Of a stretch of 64,000 nt of DNA, positions 1 to 8,388 are shown one piece after another. The DNA comes from Rhodobiaceae bacterium (GTDB taxonomy: Bacteria > Pseudomonadota > Alphaproteobacteria > RS24), in contig JABJKE010000027.1 of the NCBI GenBank assembly GCA_018660505.1, positions 1-64,000 on the forward strand, written 5' to 3'. The translations under genes and the position numbers were made by a program. Each line of letters starts with the position of its first letter. The first letter of the stretch is position 1. The notes beneath the pieces are model-generated. The model did no database searches. It was given only the letters and a program-made list of their open reading frames with translations, and was not told the DNA's origin.

Positions 1-402
1 ATCCCACTCATTGTCATAGAAGAGATTGAGACCGGCAATGACCTTGCCGTCATTCAATATCCAGCGCTGGCCGAGGCCGAGATTGAACGTGTCATCATTA
101 TCTGTCGCAATGATGCCGCCCTGAAAGAAGGTGGCGCGACCGGCTGATGGATTGTCATAAAGCGGCTGCACGGTGAAGATGGAATAGCGCGTATCTTCGC
201 CATCCAAATCGGTAATATCAATCTCGACATTGCGAAAGCGCTCTGACAAAGACTGCTCAATGCGGGCTGAAACATAATTCTCAGCCGATTGCGCCAGATT
301 GTTTTTAAAAAAGGCTTCAGCTTTTTGCGCGTCCGACGCGCCAGCCTGCCCGACGAAAATCAAAGTGCTAAAATTGGCCATAAGGGCGAAAAATAAACGC
401 AT
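1..402 (-). CDS. Inverse autotransporter (intimin/invasin-type), N-terminal part, cut by window edge
   Basis: The frame is open from an ATG at 402 to the first base of the window, giving 134 residues. It starts with a signal peptide (hydrophobic core LFFALMANFSTLIFVG, likely cleaved after QAGA). The first strands of an outer-membrane barrel follow: a FNLGLGQRW stretch near residues 108-116, then VIAGLNLFYDNEWD, which is the hallmark of the inverse-autotransporter beta domain (IAT_beta, intimin/invasin family). Known members insert an N-terminal barrel in the outer membrane and export C-terminal Ig-like or adhesive passenger domains. The passenger lies outside this window, so its nature is unknown. 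GGAG lies about 9 bases before the ATG. No neighbour explains its role. I am fairly confident of the family and cannot judge whether the gene is complete. Confidence 0.72.
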   Translation of the reverse strand, partial: MRLFFALMANFSTLIFVGQAGASDAQKAEAFFKNNLAQSAENYVSARIEQSLSERFRNVEIDITDLDGEDTRYSIFTVQPLYDNPSAGRATFFQGGIIATDNDDTFNLGLGQRWILNDGKVIAGLNLFYDNEWD

Positions 403-708
403 ACAAAACTCCAAGAAAAACTTTCGTTGTTGTATACGTTTCTTTTCTGATTTCAAGCTGAAAAAGAAGAACCGCAAAGAATTAGCGCTATAAAAATCCG
501 AGCCGAGATTACTATCACGCCTCTTCCGGATTCTCCCCCTGTGCCCTGTCCCAATGATGACGCTTGTCACAACTGTGTCACAGTGGATTGGCGTAAAATG
601 CCACCCCGCCATCAACCCCATGCTTGACCTCGAGTCCACACAAGTGCAGAATCATTGAGCAAATCGGCTGTTTTCTTGAGGTTGCCTAAGGTGTCTTGAG
701 GTGGGCTT
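403..708. other. Intergenic region between inverse autotransporter and tRNA
   Basis: These 306 bases hold no credible gene. The part next to the autotransporter (about 405-490) is AT-rich and probably contains its promoter, but I cannot fix -35 and -10 boxes. A 9-base direct repeat, TCTTGAGGT, occurs twice at 20-base spacing near 674-702. I see no terminator for the upstream tRNA. Confidence 0.4.
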
Positions 709-785
709 TGGTAGCGGAGGAGGGACTCGAACCCCCGACACGCGGATTATGATTCCGCTGCTCTAACCAGCTGAGCTACTCCGCT
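709..785 (-). tRNA. tRNA with CAT anticodon, probably elongator tRNA-Met
   Basis: The 77-base minus-strand sequence folds as a full cloverleaf. The acceptor stem is AGCGGAG with CTCCGCT. The D-arm contains AGCTCAGCTGGTTAGAGC. The anticodon stem is GCGGA/TCCGC with loop ATCATAA (anticodon CAT), and the T-arm reads GGGTTCGAGTCCC. Discriminator A and CCA are encoded (709-712). A CAT anticodon can be elongator Met, initiator Met or lysidine-modified Ile2. The paired first acceptor base argues against initiator, and overall similarity to alphaproteobacterial elongator Met tRNAs favours Met. Ile2 is not excluded. Confidence 0.93.
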
Positions 786-865
786 CCAGAAGGCTTTGAC
801 GGGCAAAACCTCAATAAGAGAGAGCTTGATATAGACCAAATTAGACAGACTGGCAATTGCCCTTT

Positions 866-2368
866 TTAGCTAGGCTTCGCCTCTGATTTGGCTTCAGGTT
901 TACCCGCCGCACGCGCAATCTTGGCGGCGCGCTTGCGCTGCGCTGACGAGCCGATATGTAATGATTTTCTATATTTGGCCACGGTTCTACGCGCCACCGC
1001 AATGCCCGCCTCGGCTAAAAGCGCCACCAGCGCCTCATCCGATAAGGGCGCCACATGGGCTATTTCCTCGCTCACCGCCTGCGCCACGCGTGCCTTAATG
1101 GCCGCCGCAGAAACCGTCTTGCTATTGCGACCGCGCGCGCCGCTCCCCGCTGTGTCGCTTTTGCCCGTCAGCGCCGTCGAGAATAAGTCTTTCAGGTAAA
1201 ACACCCCCTTGGGGGTTTGCACCAGCTTGCCGTTGGCCGAGCGACTGACTGTGCTTTCGTGCAATTCTAAAACCTCCGCGATATCGCGCAGCACCAGCGG
1301 TTCGAGCGCCATCATGCCGTGGTTTAAAAAACCTTGCTGATGGCCGATAACCGCACGCGCCACCCGCAATAAAGTGGCGGCGCGTTGTTGCGTGGCCTTT
1401 TGGAGCCAGCGCGCCGACTGCACATTGGCTTTCATAAATTTGCGTTCGTCGTCGGTAATTTTGCGGGTCGCCATTTCTTCCCAATCGCGCTCCAACACCA
1501 AAACGCTGGGCAGACTGGCCTCGTTCAAATAAGCCTGCCACCCGCTCTCGCCCTCCAGCACCACGATATCTGGCTGGGCCACACCGACATCTTGGCCGTC
1601 GAAACTGGCCGCCGGGCGCGGGTCCAATGCCCGAATGGTTTGCAAATAAGGCGGCAAAGCCTCCGGGCTGATTTGCGCCGCTTTCGCCAAAGCCGCCAAA
1701 TCGCCACGCCCCAATAGGTCTAGGTTTTCCAGCAAAGCCGCATGGGTTGGGGTGAGGCCATCTTGTGCCAGAAGCTGCAAGCGCAAGCCATCCGCAAGGT
1801 TGCGCGCGAACACGCCAACTGGCGTAAACCCTTGTACCTGCGCCAAAACTTGGCTTAGCAAGCTCGGCTCCACCTCTAAAGCCGCGCAAATCTCGGCATC
1901 GCTCTCGCGCAAATATCCGTCGTCATCTAGCCAGCCCACCAGCTCTAGGGCCAAAGCGGCTTGCGCGCGAGACTTCACCTCTTCGCCGATTTGCCCGATG
2001 AGATGCGCCGATAGGCTGGGGGTATCGGCCAAGGTTTGCTCTAGTCTTTGCACGGTGTCGCTTGGTTCGCTGGCCGAAAAATCGACCCGCACGGCCACCA
2101 CATCGGCCCCCAATCCAACCCCGCTTGTGCCCTGCACGGTCACCGCGCGTTGTTTTTGTGCAGCGTCTGGCTTCCCTTCTGTAGCGCCTCCCGCCTCGCG
2201 ATAGTGTTGGGCATCAAAGGCCAAAAACGGATTTTGTTCCATCTCGCGGGCCAGCATATCGCGCAATTCAACATTGGTCAGTTGCAACAGCTGGATGGCC
2301 TGCTGCATCTGCGGGTTCATCATCAGTTTTTGCGACTGCTTTATTTCAATACGCGGCGCGAGCACCAT
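866..2368 (-). CDS. rpoN: RNA polymerase sigma-54 factor
   Basis: Sigma-54 directs RNA polymerase to -24/-12 promoters and needs enhancer-binding ATPases to open them. The 500-residue protein has the glutamine-rich N-terminal activator-interaction region (residues about 10-50, with QSQKLMMNPQMQQAIQLLQL). It has a core-binding middle part and, near residue 459, the RpoN box ARRTVAKYRK, which reads the -24 element. A lysine/alanine-rich tail (AKIARAAGKPEAKSEAKPS) follows the box. In many alphaproteobacteria rpoN is followed by hpf and ptsN. Here a tRNA and an inverse autotransporter follow instead. The start ATG at 2368 gives the normal N-terminus. Confidence 0.96.
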   Translation of the reverse strand: MVLAPRIEIKQSQKLMMNPQMQQAIQLLQLTNVELRDMLAREMEQNPFLAFDAQHYREAGGATEGKPDAAQKQRAVTVQGTSGVGLGADVVAVRVDFSASEPSDTVQRLEQTLADTPSLSAHLIGQIGEEVKSRAQAALALELVGWLDDDGYLRESDAEICAALEVEPSLLSQVLAQVQGFTPVGVFARNLADGLRLQLLAQDGLTPTHAALLENLDLLGRGDLAALAKAAQISPEALPPYLQTIRALDPRPAASFDGQDVGVAQPDIVVLEGESGWQAYLNEASLPSVLVLERDWEEMATRKITDDERKFMKANVQSARWLQKATQQRAATLLRVARAVIGHQQGFLNHGMMALEPLVLRDIAEVLELHESTVSRSANGKLVQTPKGVFYLKDLFSTALTGKSDTAGSGARGRNSKTVSAAAIKARVAQAVSEEIAHVAPLSDEALVALLAEAGIAVARRTVAKYRKSLHIGSSAQRKRAAKIARAAGKPEAKSEAKPS

Positions 2369-2429
2369 AGAAATCTCCTGTGACGCAAGATTACCCTATA
2401 GCGCACCGAAATGGCACGTTTTTTGCATA

Positions 2430-3590
2430 TTAAGAAATAGAGGCGCTTTTTATCCAACCCCCGCCCAGCACGCGGTCGCCATCTTTGGCGTAAAACACGC
2501 ACGCTTGGCCGGGCGAGACGCCCTCTTCGGGCCGCGACAGCACAACATCGGCTTGGCCGTTTTCACCCAAATGCAAATGCGCTGGCGCCGGATCTCCGGT
2601 CGAGCGGATACGGGCCAAAACTTCAATCGGCCCGCTGGCGGCATCGCCCAACCAATTAACCTCATCGAGATGCACACGCGCGCGCGCCAAAGCTTCGCGC
2701 GGGCCGACAATCACTTCGCGTTTATCCGCGTCAATCGCCACCACATAAATCGGGTCGCCCGTGGCAACGCCAAGCCCGCGTCTCTGGCCAACCGTATAAT
2801 GCAAAACCCCCTGATGGGTGCCCAAAAGCGTGCCGTCCATGTGGCGAATTTCGCCCGGCAGGCTGCAATCGGGGCGCAGGCGCTTTATCACGCTGGCGTA
2901 ATCGCCATTTGGCACGAAGCAAATATCTTGGCTATCGGGTTTATCCGCCACCATCAACCCCAAGGCGGCGGCATAGTCTCGAATTTCTTCTTTGCTCAAA
3001 TGCGCCAAGGGAAAACGCAAAAACGCCAGCTGCTCTTGCGTGGTCGAGAACAGAAAATACGATTGGTCGCGCGCCAAATCGAGAGGCCGATGCATTTCCC
3101 ATCCGCTATCGGTTTGGCGCGTGGCGATATAATGCCCCGTGACCATGGCCACCGCGCCCAGCTCGCGCGCCATGCCAAGCAGGTCGCGAAATTTCACCGT
3201 CTCATTGCATCGAATGCATGGAATGGGTGTGTGGCCTGCCAGATAACCGTCGACAAATTCATCCATCACGCTTTCTTTAAAACGCGATTCATAATCCAAA
3301 ACATAATGCGGCATATCCAGACAAGCGGCCACCGAGCGCGCATCGTGGATATCTTGTCCGGCGCAACACGCGCCTTTGCGGCGTATCGCTTCGCCGTGGT
3401 CGTATAATTGCAGCGTAATGCCCACCGCATCATAGCCCGCACGCTTGACCAGCGCGGCGGCCACAGAGCTATCGACACCGCCCGACATGGCAATGACAAC
3501 GCGCTGCTGGCTGCGTTGCTCAACCGTGCCGATATGAAGGTCGATATCGGGCAATGAGTCGAGCGCAAAAAGGGCATCTTGTGTCTTCAT
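2430..3590 (-). CDS. mnmA: tRNA-specific 2-thiouridylase MnmA
   Basis: MnmA adds sulfur to C2 of wobble uridine 34 in Lys, Glu and Gln tRNAs, using ATP and a relayed persulfide. The PP-loop SGGVDSS is at residues 36-42. The two catalytic cysteines are C128 (in PCIRCNE) and C224 (in [11 protein letters not shown]). The GHYIATR and DQSYFLF segments of the family are present. The frame stays open 37 codons further upstream, but those residues are basic/aromatic and unlike the family. I therefore start at the ATG at 3590, giving 386 residues, close to the usual 360-390. It lies 61 bases upstream of rpoN on the same strand. Confidence 0.95.
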   Translation of the reverse strand: MKTQDALFALDSLPDIDLHIGTVEQRSQQRVVIAMSGGVDSSVAAALVKRAGYDAVGITLQLYDHGEAIRRKGACCAGQDIHDARSVAACLDMPHYVLDYESRFKESVMDEFVDGYLAGHTPIPCIRCNETVKFRDLLGMARELGAVAMVTGHYIATRQTDSGWEMHRPLDLARDQSYFLFSTTQEQLAFLRFPLAHLSKEEIRDYAAALGLMVADKPDSQDICFVPNGDYASVIKRLRPDCSLPGEIRHMDGTLLGTHQGVLHYTVGQRRGLGVATGDPIYVVAIDADKREVIVGPREALARARVHLDEVNWLGDAASGPIEVLARIRSTGDPAPAHLHLGENGQADVVLSRPEEGVSPGQACVFYAKDGDRVLGGGWIKSASIS

Positions 3591-3788
3591 AACAGCTTCA
3601 CTATAGCATGGATGGGCAACTCGCAAGCCTCGGCTTTGGGCGCAATAGCTGCAAAATTCAAGCCATAGCCACAAGAACACACAGCGTTCACGCGCGTTCA
3701 CGAAAAGTTGATTTGTCTGTGACCCCCCTTTCGCGCTTAGTGGAGCCTAGTTGTTTATCTGTCCGTAGCCGTAACGTAGGAGTTCAAA

Positions 3789-4481
3789 TTGAGAATTTTG
3801 TTAATCGAAGATGATGTATTACTCGCCCAATCTTTAACCGATGCCCTGGAGGCCGAAGGCTTTCAAGTCGATGAAGCTGACTGTGGTGAAGACCGGCTGG
3901 AGTTAGCCAAGCTTTACGAATATCAAGTGATGATTTTAGACTTAGGTCTGCCCGATATGCGCGGCGATGAAGTTTTGCAAAATCTACGACAACAAAATAC
4001 CGATATGCCAGTGCTCATTCTGTCGGGCGATACGCAAGTCGAATCGCGCCTCTCTTGTTTGCACAAAGGGGCCGATGATTACCTAATCAAGCCCTTCAAC
4101 ATGGAAGAACTGGTGGCGCGTCTGCAAGCGCTGGTGCGCCGTGCCAATGGCCACGCGCAAAATGTTTTGCAATTTGGCGATTTGACCCTGAATTTAACCG
4201 CCCGCGATGTCAGCGTTGGCGACACAAGGGTCGAGTTAACGTCGAAGGAATATCAAATGTTCGAGCTCTTGTGCTTGCGCAAAGGCAATGTGGTTTCCAA
4301 AGAGAGCTTTCTCGACCATCTTTATGGCGGCATGGATGAGCCCGAAATGAAAATCATCGATGTGTTCAACTGTAAGCTGCGCAAGAAAATTGAAAAATCG
4401 GGCGCATCGACACCGCTGATTCAAACGGTTTGGGGACGCGGCTATCGGGTCAATACAGACGAGATGCAATGCTCGGCGTAA
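3789..4481 (+). CDS. ctrA: CtrA-family response regulator (OmpR type)
   Basis: CtrA is the alphaproteobacterial master regulator of cell cycle, motility and DNA methylation genes. The receiver domain (residues 1-115) has acidic residues E7-D8-D9, phospho-acceptor D51 in MILDLGLPDM, and K104 in LIKPFN. The C-terminal winged helix contains LTSKEYQMFELLCLRKG and the nearly diagnostic YGGMDEPEMKIIDVFNCKLRKK core, cut here into family segments. The start is a TTG at 3789 with AGGAG 6 bases upstream, and no ATG fits as well. The C-terminus ends CSA rather than the AA degron known in Caulobacter. It is 230 residues, normal for CtrA. A perfect inverted repeat lies just downstream (4509-4535). Confidence 0.88.
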   Translation: MRILLIEDDVLLAQSLTDALEAEGFQVDEADCGEDRLELAKLYEYQVMILDLGLPDMRGDEVLQNLRQQNTDMPVLILSGDTQVESRLSCLHKGADDYLIKPFNMEELVARLQALVRRANGHAQNVLQFGDLTLNLTARDVSVGDTRVELTSKEYQMFELLCLRKGNVVSKESFLDHLYGGMDEPEMKIIDVFNCKLRKKIEKSGASTPLIQTVWGRGYRVNTDEMQCSA

Positions 4482-4508
4482 AGCGGTTTGGTTTAACTTC
4501 CTGTTTGG

Positions 4509-4535
4509 ATAGGCCTGTGCTAAGCACAGGCCTAT
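4509..4535. repeat. Perfect 13-bp inverted repeat overlapping the cysQ start codon
   Basis: The left arm ATAGGCCTGTGCT (4509-4521) and right arm AGCACAGGCCTAT (4523-4535) are exact complements separated by one base. The right arm ends inside the ATG at 4534. No T-run follows on either side, so it is not a standard intrinsic terminator, though it sits 28 bases after the ctrA stop. Confidence 0.9.
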
Positions 4536-5376
4536 GACAGATAAGACCATCCAGAAGCTGGGCTTCGACCCCCATGCGCCCGCCTTTATGACCGCCATGT
4601 GCCAAATGGCTTTGCAAGCTGGCGCGCTTATTATGACGCATTTTAAAAACGGCGTAAAAGAAGAAACCAAAGCCGATAAATCACCCGTCACCCAAGCCGA
4701 CCGCGACGCGGAAATTCTATTGGAAACCGCGCTGGCAAAAATCGCGCCCCATGTGCAAGTCATCGGCGAAGAGGCTTGCGCAACCAAAACCCCCGATAAG
4801 CTCGACGACGCTTTTTTCTTGCTCGACCCGCTGGACGGCACGCGCGACTTTGTAGCCAAACGCGATAATTTTACCGTGAACATCGGCCTTATCTTCGACC
4901 GCGTGCCCGTGGCCGGGGTGATTTATGCCCCGGTGCATGAAAAACTTTATTTTAGCGGCACAGATGCCGCCTATCGGCTGGATATCGCGCCAGACGGCGA
5001 GCTGGACATCACCCAAGCGACGCGGCTGCGCACCGAAAGAATTACCGAAAAAGGCGTGAAAGTCATCGCCAGCTATTCGCATCGCGATAGCGAAACCGAA
5101 GACCTTATCGAGCAATTGCACGTCACCAAAACCATCGCCACGGCGTCGTCTTACAAGTTTTGCCTCTTGGCAGAAGGCTCCGCCGATTTTTACCCGCGCT
5201 ATGGCCGCACCATGGAATGGGACACGGCCGCCGGACAAGCGATTTTAGAAGCAGCCGGCGGCGTCGTCACCTTTCAAGACGGCAGCCGCTTTACCTATGC
5301 CAAATTAGACCGCGGGCTCGACAATCCTTCTTTCATTGCAGCCGCTTCCGATAACTGGCAGGATGCTTTGAAATAG
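4534..5376 (+). CDS. cysQ: 3'(2'),5'-bisphosphate nucleotidase / inositol-phosphatase family (CysQ-like)
   Basis: CysQ removes the 3'-phosphate from PAP made during sulfate assimilation. The 280-residue protein has the lithium-sensitive phosphatase metal sites: E79-E80 in GEE, DPLDGT at 98-103, and WD at 229-230 in MEWDTAAGQA. The FTVNIGLI segment and DNPSFIA near the C-terminus are more like CysQ than histidinol-phosphatase or SuhB, but I cannot exclude those activities. The ATG at 4534 lies inside the right arm of a perfect palindrome. A start at M19 (4588) would match the E. coli CysQ N-terminus better, though it has no clear ribosome-binding site either. eipA follows after 18 bases. Confidence 0.8.
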   Translation: MTDKTIQKLGFDPHAPAFMTAMCQMALQAGALIMTHFKNGVKEETKADKSPVTQADRDAEILLETALAKIAPHVQVIGEEACATKTPDKLDDAFFLLDPLDGTRDFVAKRDNFTVNIGLIFDRVPVAGVIYAPVHEKLYFSGTDAAYRLDIAPDGELDITQATRLRTERITEKGVKVIASYSHRDSETEDLIEQLHVTKTIATASSYKFCLLAEGSADFYPRYGRTMEWDTAAGQAILEAAGGVVTFQDGSRFTYAKLDRGLDNPSFIAAASDNWQDALK

Positions 5377-5394
5377 TCACCTAGGGGGGAGCAA

Positions 5395-5979
5395 ATGGTG
5401 CAGTATCGATTGTATGCCTGTGTCTTCTTGCTTGCACTCGGCCTCGCCGTGCCTGCAGCCCAGGCGCAGCCCGAAACCAAACAGCCCCCCAATATCGAAG
5501 ATTTTTCTGAAAACGGTCTGGTCGTCGCCTCGGCCAAATATCTGGGCGCGACAGCAGAAGCGATGGCGCAAGTCGTCGACCATGCTTTCTCTCGCTATGG
5601 CATGCCCAGCGCCATTATTCGCGGCGAGGAAATGTCGGTCTCTGCCATGTTTGGCGTGCGCTATGGGCGCGGCACGCTGATTTTTAAAGATGGCAGACAA
5701 GAGCCAATTTACTGGCGCGGGCCCTCGCTGGGCCTCGATATGGGCGCCACCGGATCGAAAAGCTTCGCCCTGGTGTATAATGTCGATAGGCCCGAAGATT
5801 TGCACAAGCGCCTGCCCGGGGTCGATGGGTCGCTCATCGCCGTTGGCGGCGTGGCGTTTCATTATTTGCGGCGCGGCAGCACCATCGTCGCCCCCATGCG
5901 GGTGGGGGTTGGCTATCAAGTGGGCATCAGCCTCGGCTATGTGAAATACAGCCCGAAACGCAGTTGGCTGCCCTTTTAA
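5395..5979 (+). CDS. eipA: EipA-like envelope integrity protein (DUF1134)
   Basis: The 194-residue protein has a clear signal peptide (residues 1-25, core CVFLLALGLAVPAA, predicted cleavage after AQA). A single conserved domain follows, with YGRGTLIFKDG, IYWRGPSLGLDMG and SFALVYN segments typical of DUF1134. The Brucella member EipA is a periplasmic small beta-barrel protein needed for cell-envelope integrity. The start ATG follows GGGGGGAG at a good distance. It is 18 bases after cysQ and probably co-transcribed. It ends 2 bases from the stop of the convergent hydrolase gene, with no visible terminator between them. Confidence 0.85.
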   Translation: MVQYRLYACVFLLALGLAVPAAQAQPETKQPPNIEDFSENGLVVASAKYLGATAEAMAQVVDHAFSRYGMPSAIIRGEEMSVSAMFGVRYGRGTLIFKDGRQEPIYWRGPSLGLDMGATGSKSFALVYNVDRPEDLHKRLPGVDGSLIAVGGVAFHYLRRGSTIVAPMRVGVGYQVGISLGYVKYSPKRSWLPF

Positions 5980-5981
5980 GG

Positions 5982-6914
5982 TTATTTTGCCTGACTGAAG
6001 AAATCATCTAGCTTGGCCGCCAATTCTTGCGTTTTCCCCGATGAGAAAAAATGCCCGCCAGTGTAGCTATGCACATCGGGCGAGGCATAAAGAGCCAGAG
6101 CGGCCTCGACTTGCTCGGCTTTAATCTCTGGGTCATCTATCGCATAAACAAATTGGGCGCGCGCGCCGCTAGCGCCGATTTTTTGATGGTCCGCCATGCG
6201 GTTCGACAAAGCATCGCCGAGCAGCAAGTCGCGCATCATGCGTTCTGTGCCGCGCACGTTAAACTGCTTGGTAAAATGCGCCACCACCCGCCGCGCCTCT
6301 TCGGTGTCGGTGCCAAAACTCTCGCCGCGCGCAATAATCGACGGTATCGCCACGAAACGAGACAATAAAGGCCCGACCACTGGCATGGCCGCCAGCGTGC
6401 CAGCCTGCCCGACGCTAGCGCCTTCAATAACCGGCACTTGATAGGCCAAAGCCGACACGCGCTCGGGATGCATCGCCCCGAAGCGAGCCAAAATAGCCCC
6501 GCCAAAGCTGACGCCAAATAAATTGGCCCGTTGAATTTCCAAATCATCCATCAGCTCGCCCAATTGATGACGCATTAAATCGATAGATAGAGAGGTTTTG
6601 GGGCGGTCAGAAAAGCCGCGGCCATATTGATCATAGACCACCACCCGATAGCCCGCCTTTACCAAAGGGGGCACATAGGCTTGATAGGCCAAAGAACCCA
6701 GCGTGCCGCCATGGATGATAATGAGCGCGGGCCCCTGTTCGGGCCCGTGGACTTGATAGGCGGTGATGCCATGGCTTAATTTGGCCTCGCTATAGCCGCT
6801 GTCGGCGCGAAATTGGGCGGCGCTTAAGGTCTCGCGATTGCCCGCCTGATAGACCAGCACCATGGCGACCAGAACGGCCAAAATAACGCTTACGGCTATC
6901 GATATTTGGGTCAT
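5982..6914 (-). CDS. Membrane-anchored alpha/beta-fold hydrolase
   Basis: The 310-residue protein begins with an N-terminal hydrophobic anchor or uncleaved signal (residues about 4-27, ISIAVSVILAVLVAMVLVY). The catalytic domain faces the periplasm if it is an anchor. The fold is shown by LIIIHGGTLGS (oxyanion loop), YDQYGRGFSD, the nucleophile elbow GVSFGGA and a C-terminal histidine in GGHFF. The substrate is unknown; relatives are esterases, lipases or C-C hydrolases. The frame continues upstream, but the ATG at 6914 has AGAGG 6 bases before it and starts the anchor directly. It lies 19 bases after the small membrane protein gene on the same strand. Confidence 0.8.
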   Translation of the reverse strand: MTQISIAVSVILAVLVAMVLVYQAGNRETLSAAQFRADSGYSEAKLSHGITAYQVHGPEQGPALIIIHGGTLGSLAYQAYVPPLVKAGYRVVVYDQYGRGFSDRPKTSLSIDLMRHQLGELMDDLEIQRANLFGVSFGGAILARFGAMHPERVSALAYQVPVIEGASVGQAGTLAAMPVVGPLLSRFVAIPSIIARGESFGTDTEEARRVVAHFTKQFNVRGTERMMRDLLLGDALSNRMADHQKIGASGARAQFVYAIDDPEIKAEQVEAALALYASPDVHSYTGGHFFSSGKTQELAAKLDDFFSQAK

Positions 6915-6933
6915 GCTTACCTCTCGGAGAAAA

Positions 6934-7326
6934 TTATTGCGCTTGTGGACGCAACCGAATGCGCCCTTTTTCTTCGCCTTTGCGCGGGTCCAGAAGAAGA
7001 AGCAAAGGGCCCTCCGCATCTTGTAATTTGACGATAATGCGGGTGTCGCCATTGTCGACGCCGATGACTTGGCTATCGGCGGGGATGCTAATCTCGGTCT
7101 CGCCAAAGCCTGGTTTGCTGGGCACCGCCTCGGGGTTCGACACGCGTTTGATAACCGTGCCGATCACCACGGCCGCGCCGCCGACCATTAAAACACCAAG
7201 GCCGATGACGGTAATCAGCAAAACCCGCACATAAGTGGGCGAAGGCTGTGCTATAGCTTCTTCGGAAGCGCTTTTGGCTTCTCCACGACTTGCCTTATTT
7301 GGCGACATGGCGGTATCTTGAGACAT
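6934..7326 (-). CDS. Small single-pass membrane protein, DUF6476-like
   Basis: The 130-residue protein has a polar N-terminus (about 35 residues) and one transmembrane helix (VRVLLITVIGLGVLMVGGAAVVIG). The rest is a hydrophilic domain with alternating charged and hydrophobic residues and an LLLLLDPRKGEEKGRIRL tail. Position and architecture match the small DUF6476-type proteins encoded opposite rluD in other alphaproteobacteria. That name comes from context and memory, not from a search. Its function is unknown. Its ATG (7326-7324) shares two bases with the divergent rluD ATG (7325-7327), so both genes start inside the tetranucleotide CATG. A start at M7 (7308) would relieve the overlap. Confidence 0.7.
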   Translation of the reverse strand: MSQDTAMSPNKASRGEAKSASEEAIAQPSPTYVRVLLITVIGLGVLMVGGAAVVIGTVIKRVSNPEAVPSKPGFGETEISIPADSQVIGVDNGDTRIIVKLQDAEGPLLLLLDPRKGEEKGRIRLRPQAQ

Positions 7327-8347
7327 GACTGAACTCCCTGAAAAATTGGCTTTCGCCGTAGAATACGCCTCGGATGGCGCGCGCCTTGACCGCCGTGTGG
7401 CGATGGCTAGCGAAGATTTATCTCGTGTGCGCGTGCAAGAGCTTATTAAAGAAGGCCAATGTGTCGTGACGCGCCGACAGGCTACGACGACCATAAAAGA
7501 CCCGTCTTGGCGGGTCAAACAAGATGATATCGTCGAATTGATTTTACCCCCGCCTATCGACACCCGCGTCAAGGCGCAAGCCATTCCCTTGGATATTATT
7601 TTCGAGGACGAAGCGCTTTTGGTGGTCAATAAACCGGCCGGCATGGTGGTGCATCCCGCCCCCGGCAGCCCCGACCAAACGCTGGTCAATGCGCTGCTGG
7701 CCCATTGTGGCGACACGCTCTCTGGCATTGGCGGCGAAAAACGCCCGGGCATTGTCCATCGGCTCGATAAAGATACCAGCGGCATTATGGTGGTGGCCAA
7801 AAACGATAAGGCGCATCGGGGGTTGAGCGAACAATTTGCCGCCCATGGCCAAGACGGGCGTATGCAACGCTTGTATAAGGCGCTGGTCTGGGGCGTGCCC
7901 CTGCCCGCCGCGGGCACGGTCGATATGCCTTTGGCGCGCGCCACCAATAATCGTAAAAAAATTGCCATCTCCAGATCCAAAACCGCGCGCCATGCGGTGA
8001 CCCATTACCGTCGCCAACGCCAGTTCGCCAATGGGCAAGTCAGCCTCGTAGAATGTCGTTTGGAAACCGGCCGCACGCATCAAATTCGGGTGCATATGGC
8101 GCATATGAGCCATCCGGTTCTGGGCGATAAATTATATGGCAGCGGGATGAAAAGCCGCGCTATTCACCTCACCGAAGCGCAAAAAATAGCGCTGACCGCC
8201 CTCGATAGGCAGGCGCTACACGCCGCCGCGCTGGGCTTTGAACATCCGATAACCGGCGAGACACATTATTATGAAGCGGCGCTGCCAGCCGATTTGCAGC
8301 AATTGGTGGCAGATTTGGAAAGCACCGAAGTAAAACTGGCGACTTAA
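7325..8347 (+). CDS. rluD: 23S rRNA pseudouridine synthase RluD-type
   Basis: RluD makes pseudouridines in helix 69 of 23S rRNA (1911/1915/1917). The 340-residue protein has an N-terminal S4 domain (about 17-75, LDRRVAMASEDLSRVRVQELI). The RluA-type catalytic domain has HRLDKDTSG at 145-153 (catalytic D148), followed by RLYKALVWG and GRTHQIRVHMAHMSHPVLGD. The ATG at 7325 overlaps the divergent start codon of the membrane-protein gene. It lies 41 bases upstream of rpoH in the same direction, a pairing common in alphaproteobacteria. Confidence 0.92.
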   Translation: MTELPEKLAFAVEYASDGARLDRRVAMASEDLSRVRVQELIKEGQCVVTRRQATTTIKDPSWRVKQDDIVELILPPPIDTRVKAQAIPLDIIFEDEALLVVNKPAGMVVHPAPGSPDQTLVNALLAHCGDTLSGIGGEKRPGIVHRLDKDTSGIMVVAKNDKAHRGLSEQFAAHGQDGRMQRLYKALVWGVPLPAAGTVDMPLARATNNRKKIAISRSKTARHAVTHYRRQRQFANGQVSLVECRLETGRTHQIRVHMAHMSHPVLGDKLYGSGMKSRAIHLTEAQKIALTALDRQALHAAALGFEHPITGETHYYEAALPADLQQLVADLESTEVKLAT

Positions 8348-8388
8348 ATTCTCATTTCGGTCTTTAAATCGCCATAAATCGCTCTTAT

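Noticed and set aside
3591-3701. In-frame N-terminal extension of mnmA
   Set aside because: The 37 extra residues are aromatic and cysteine-rich, match no family feature and lack a ribosome-binding site; the family N-terminus starts at 3590.
4509-4535. Intrinsic terminator of ctrA
   Set aside because: The stem is perfect but no T-run follows on the plus strand, and the arm runs into the next start codon.
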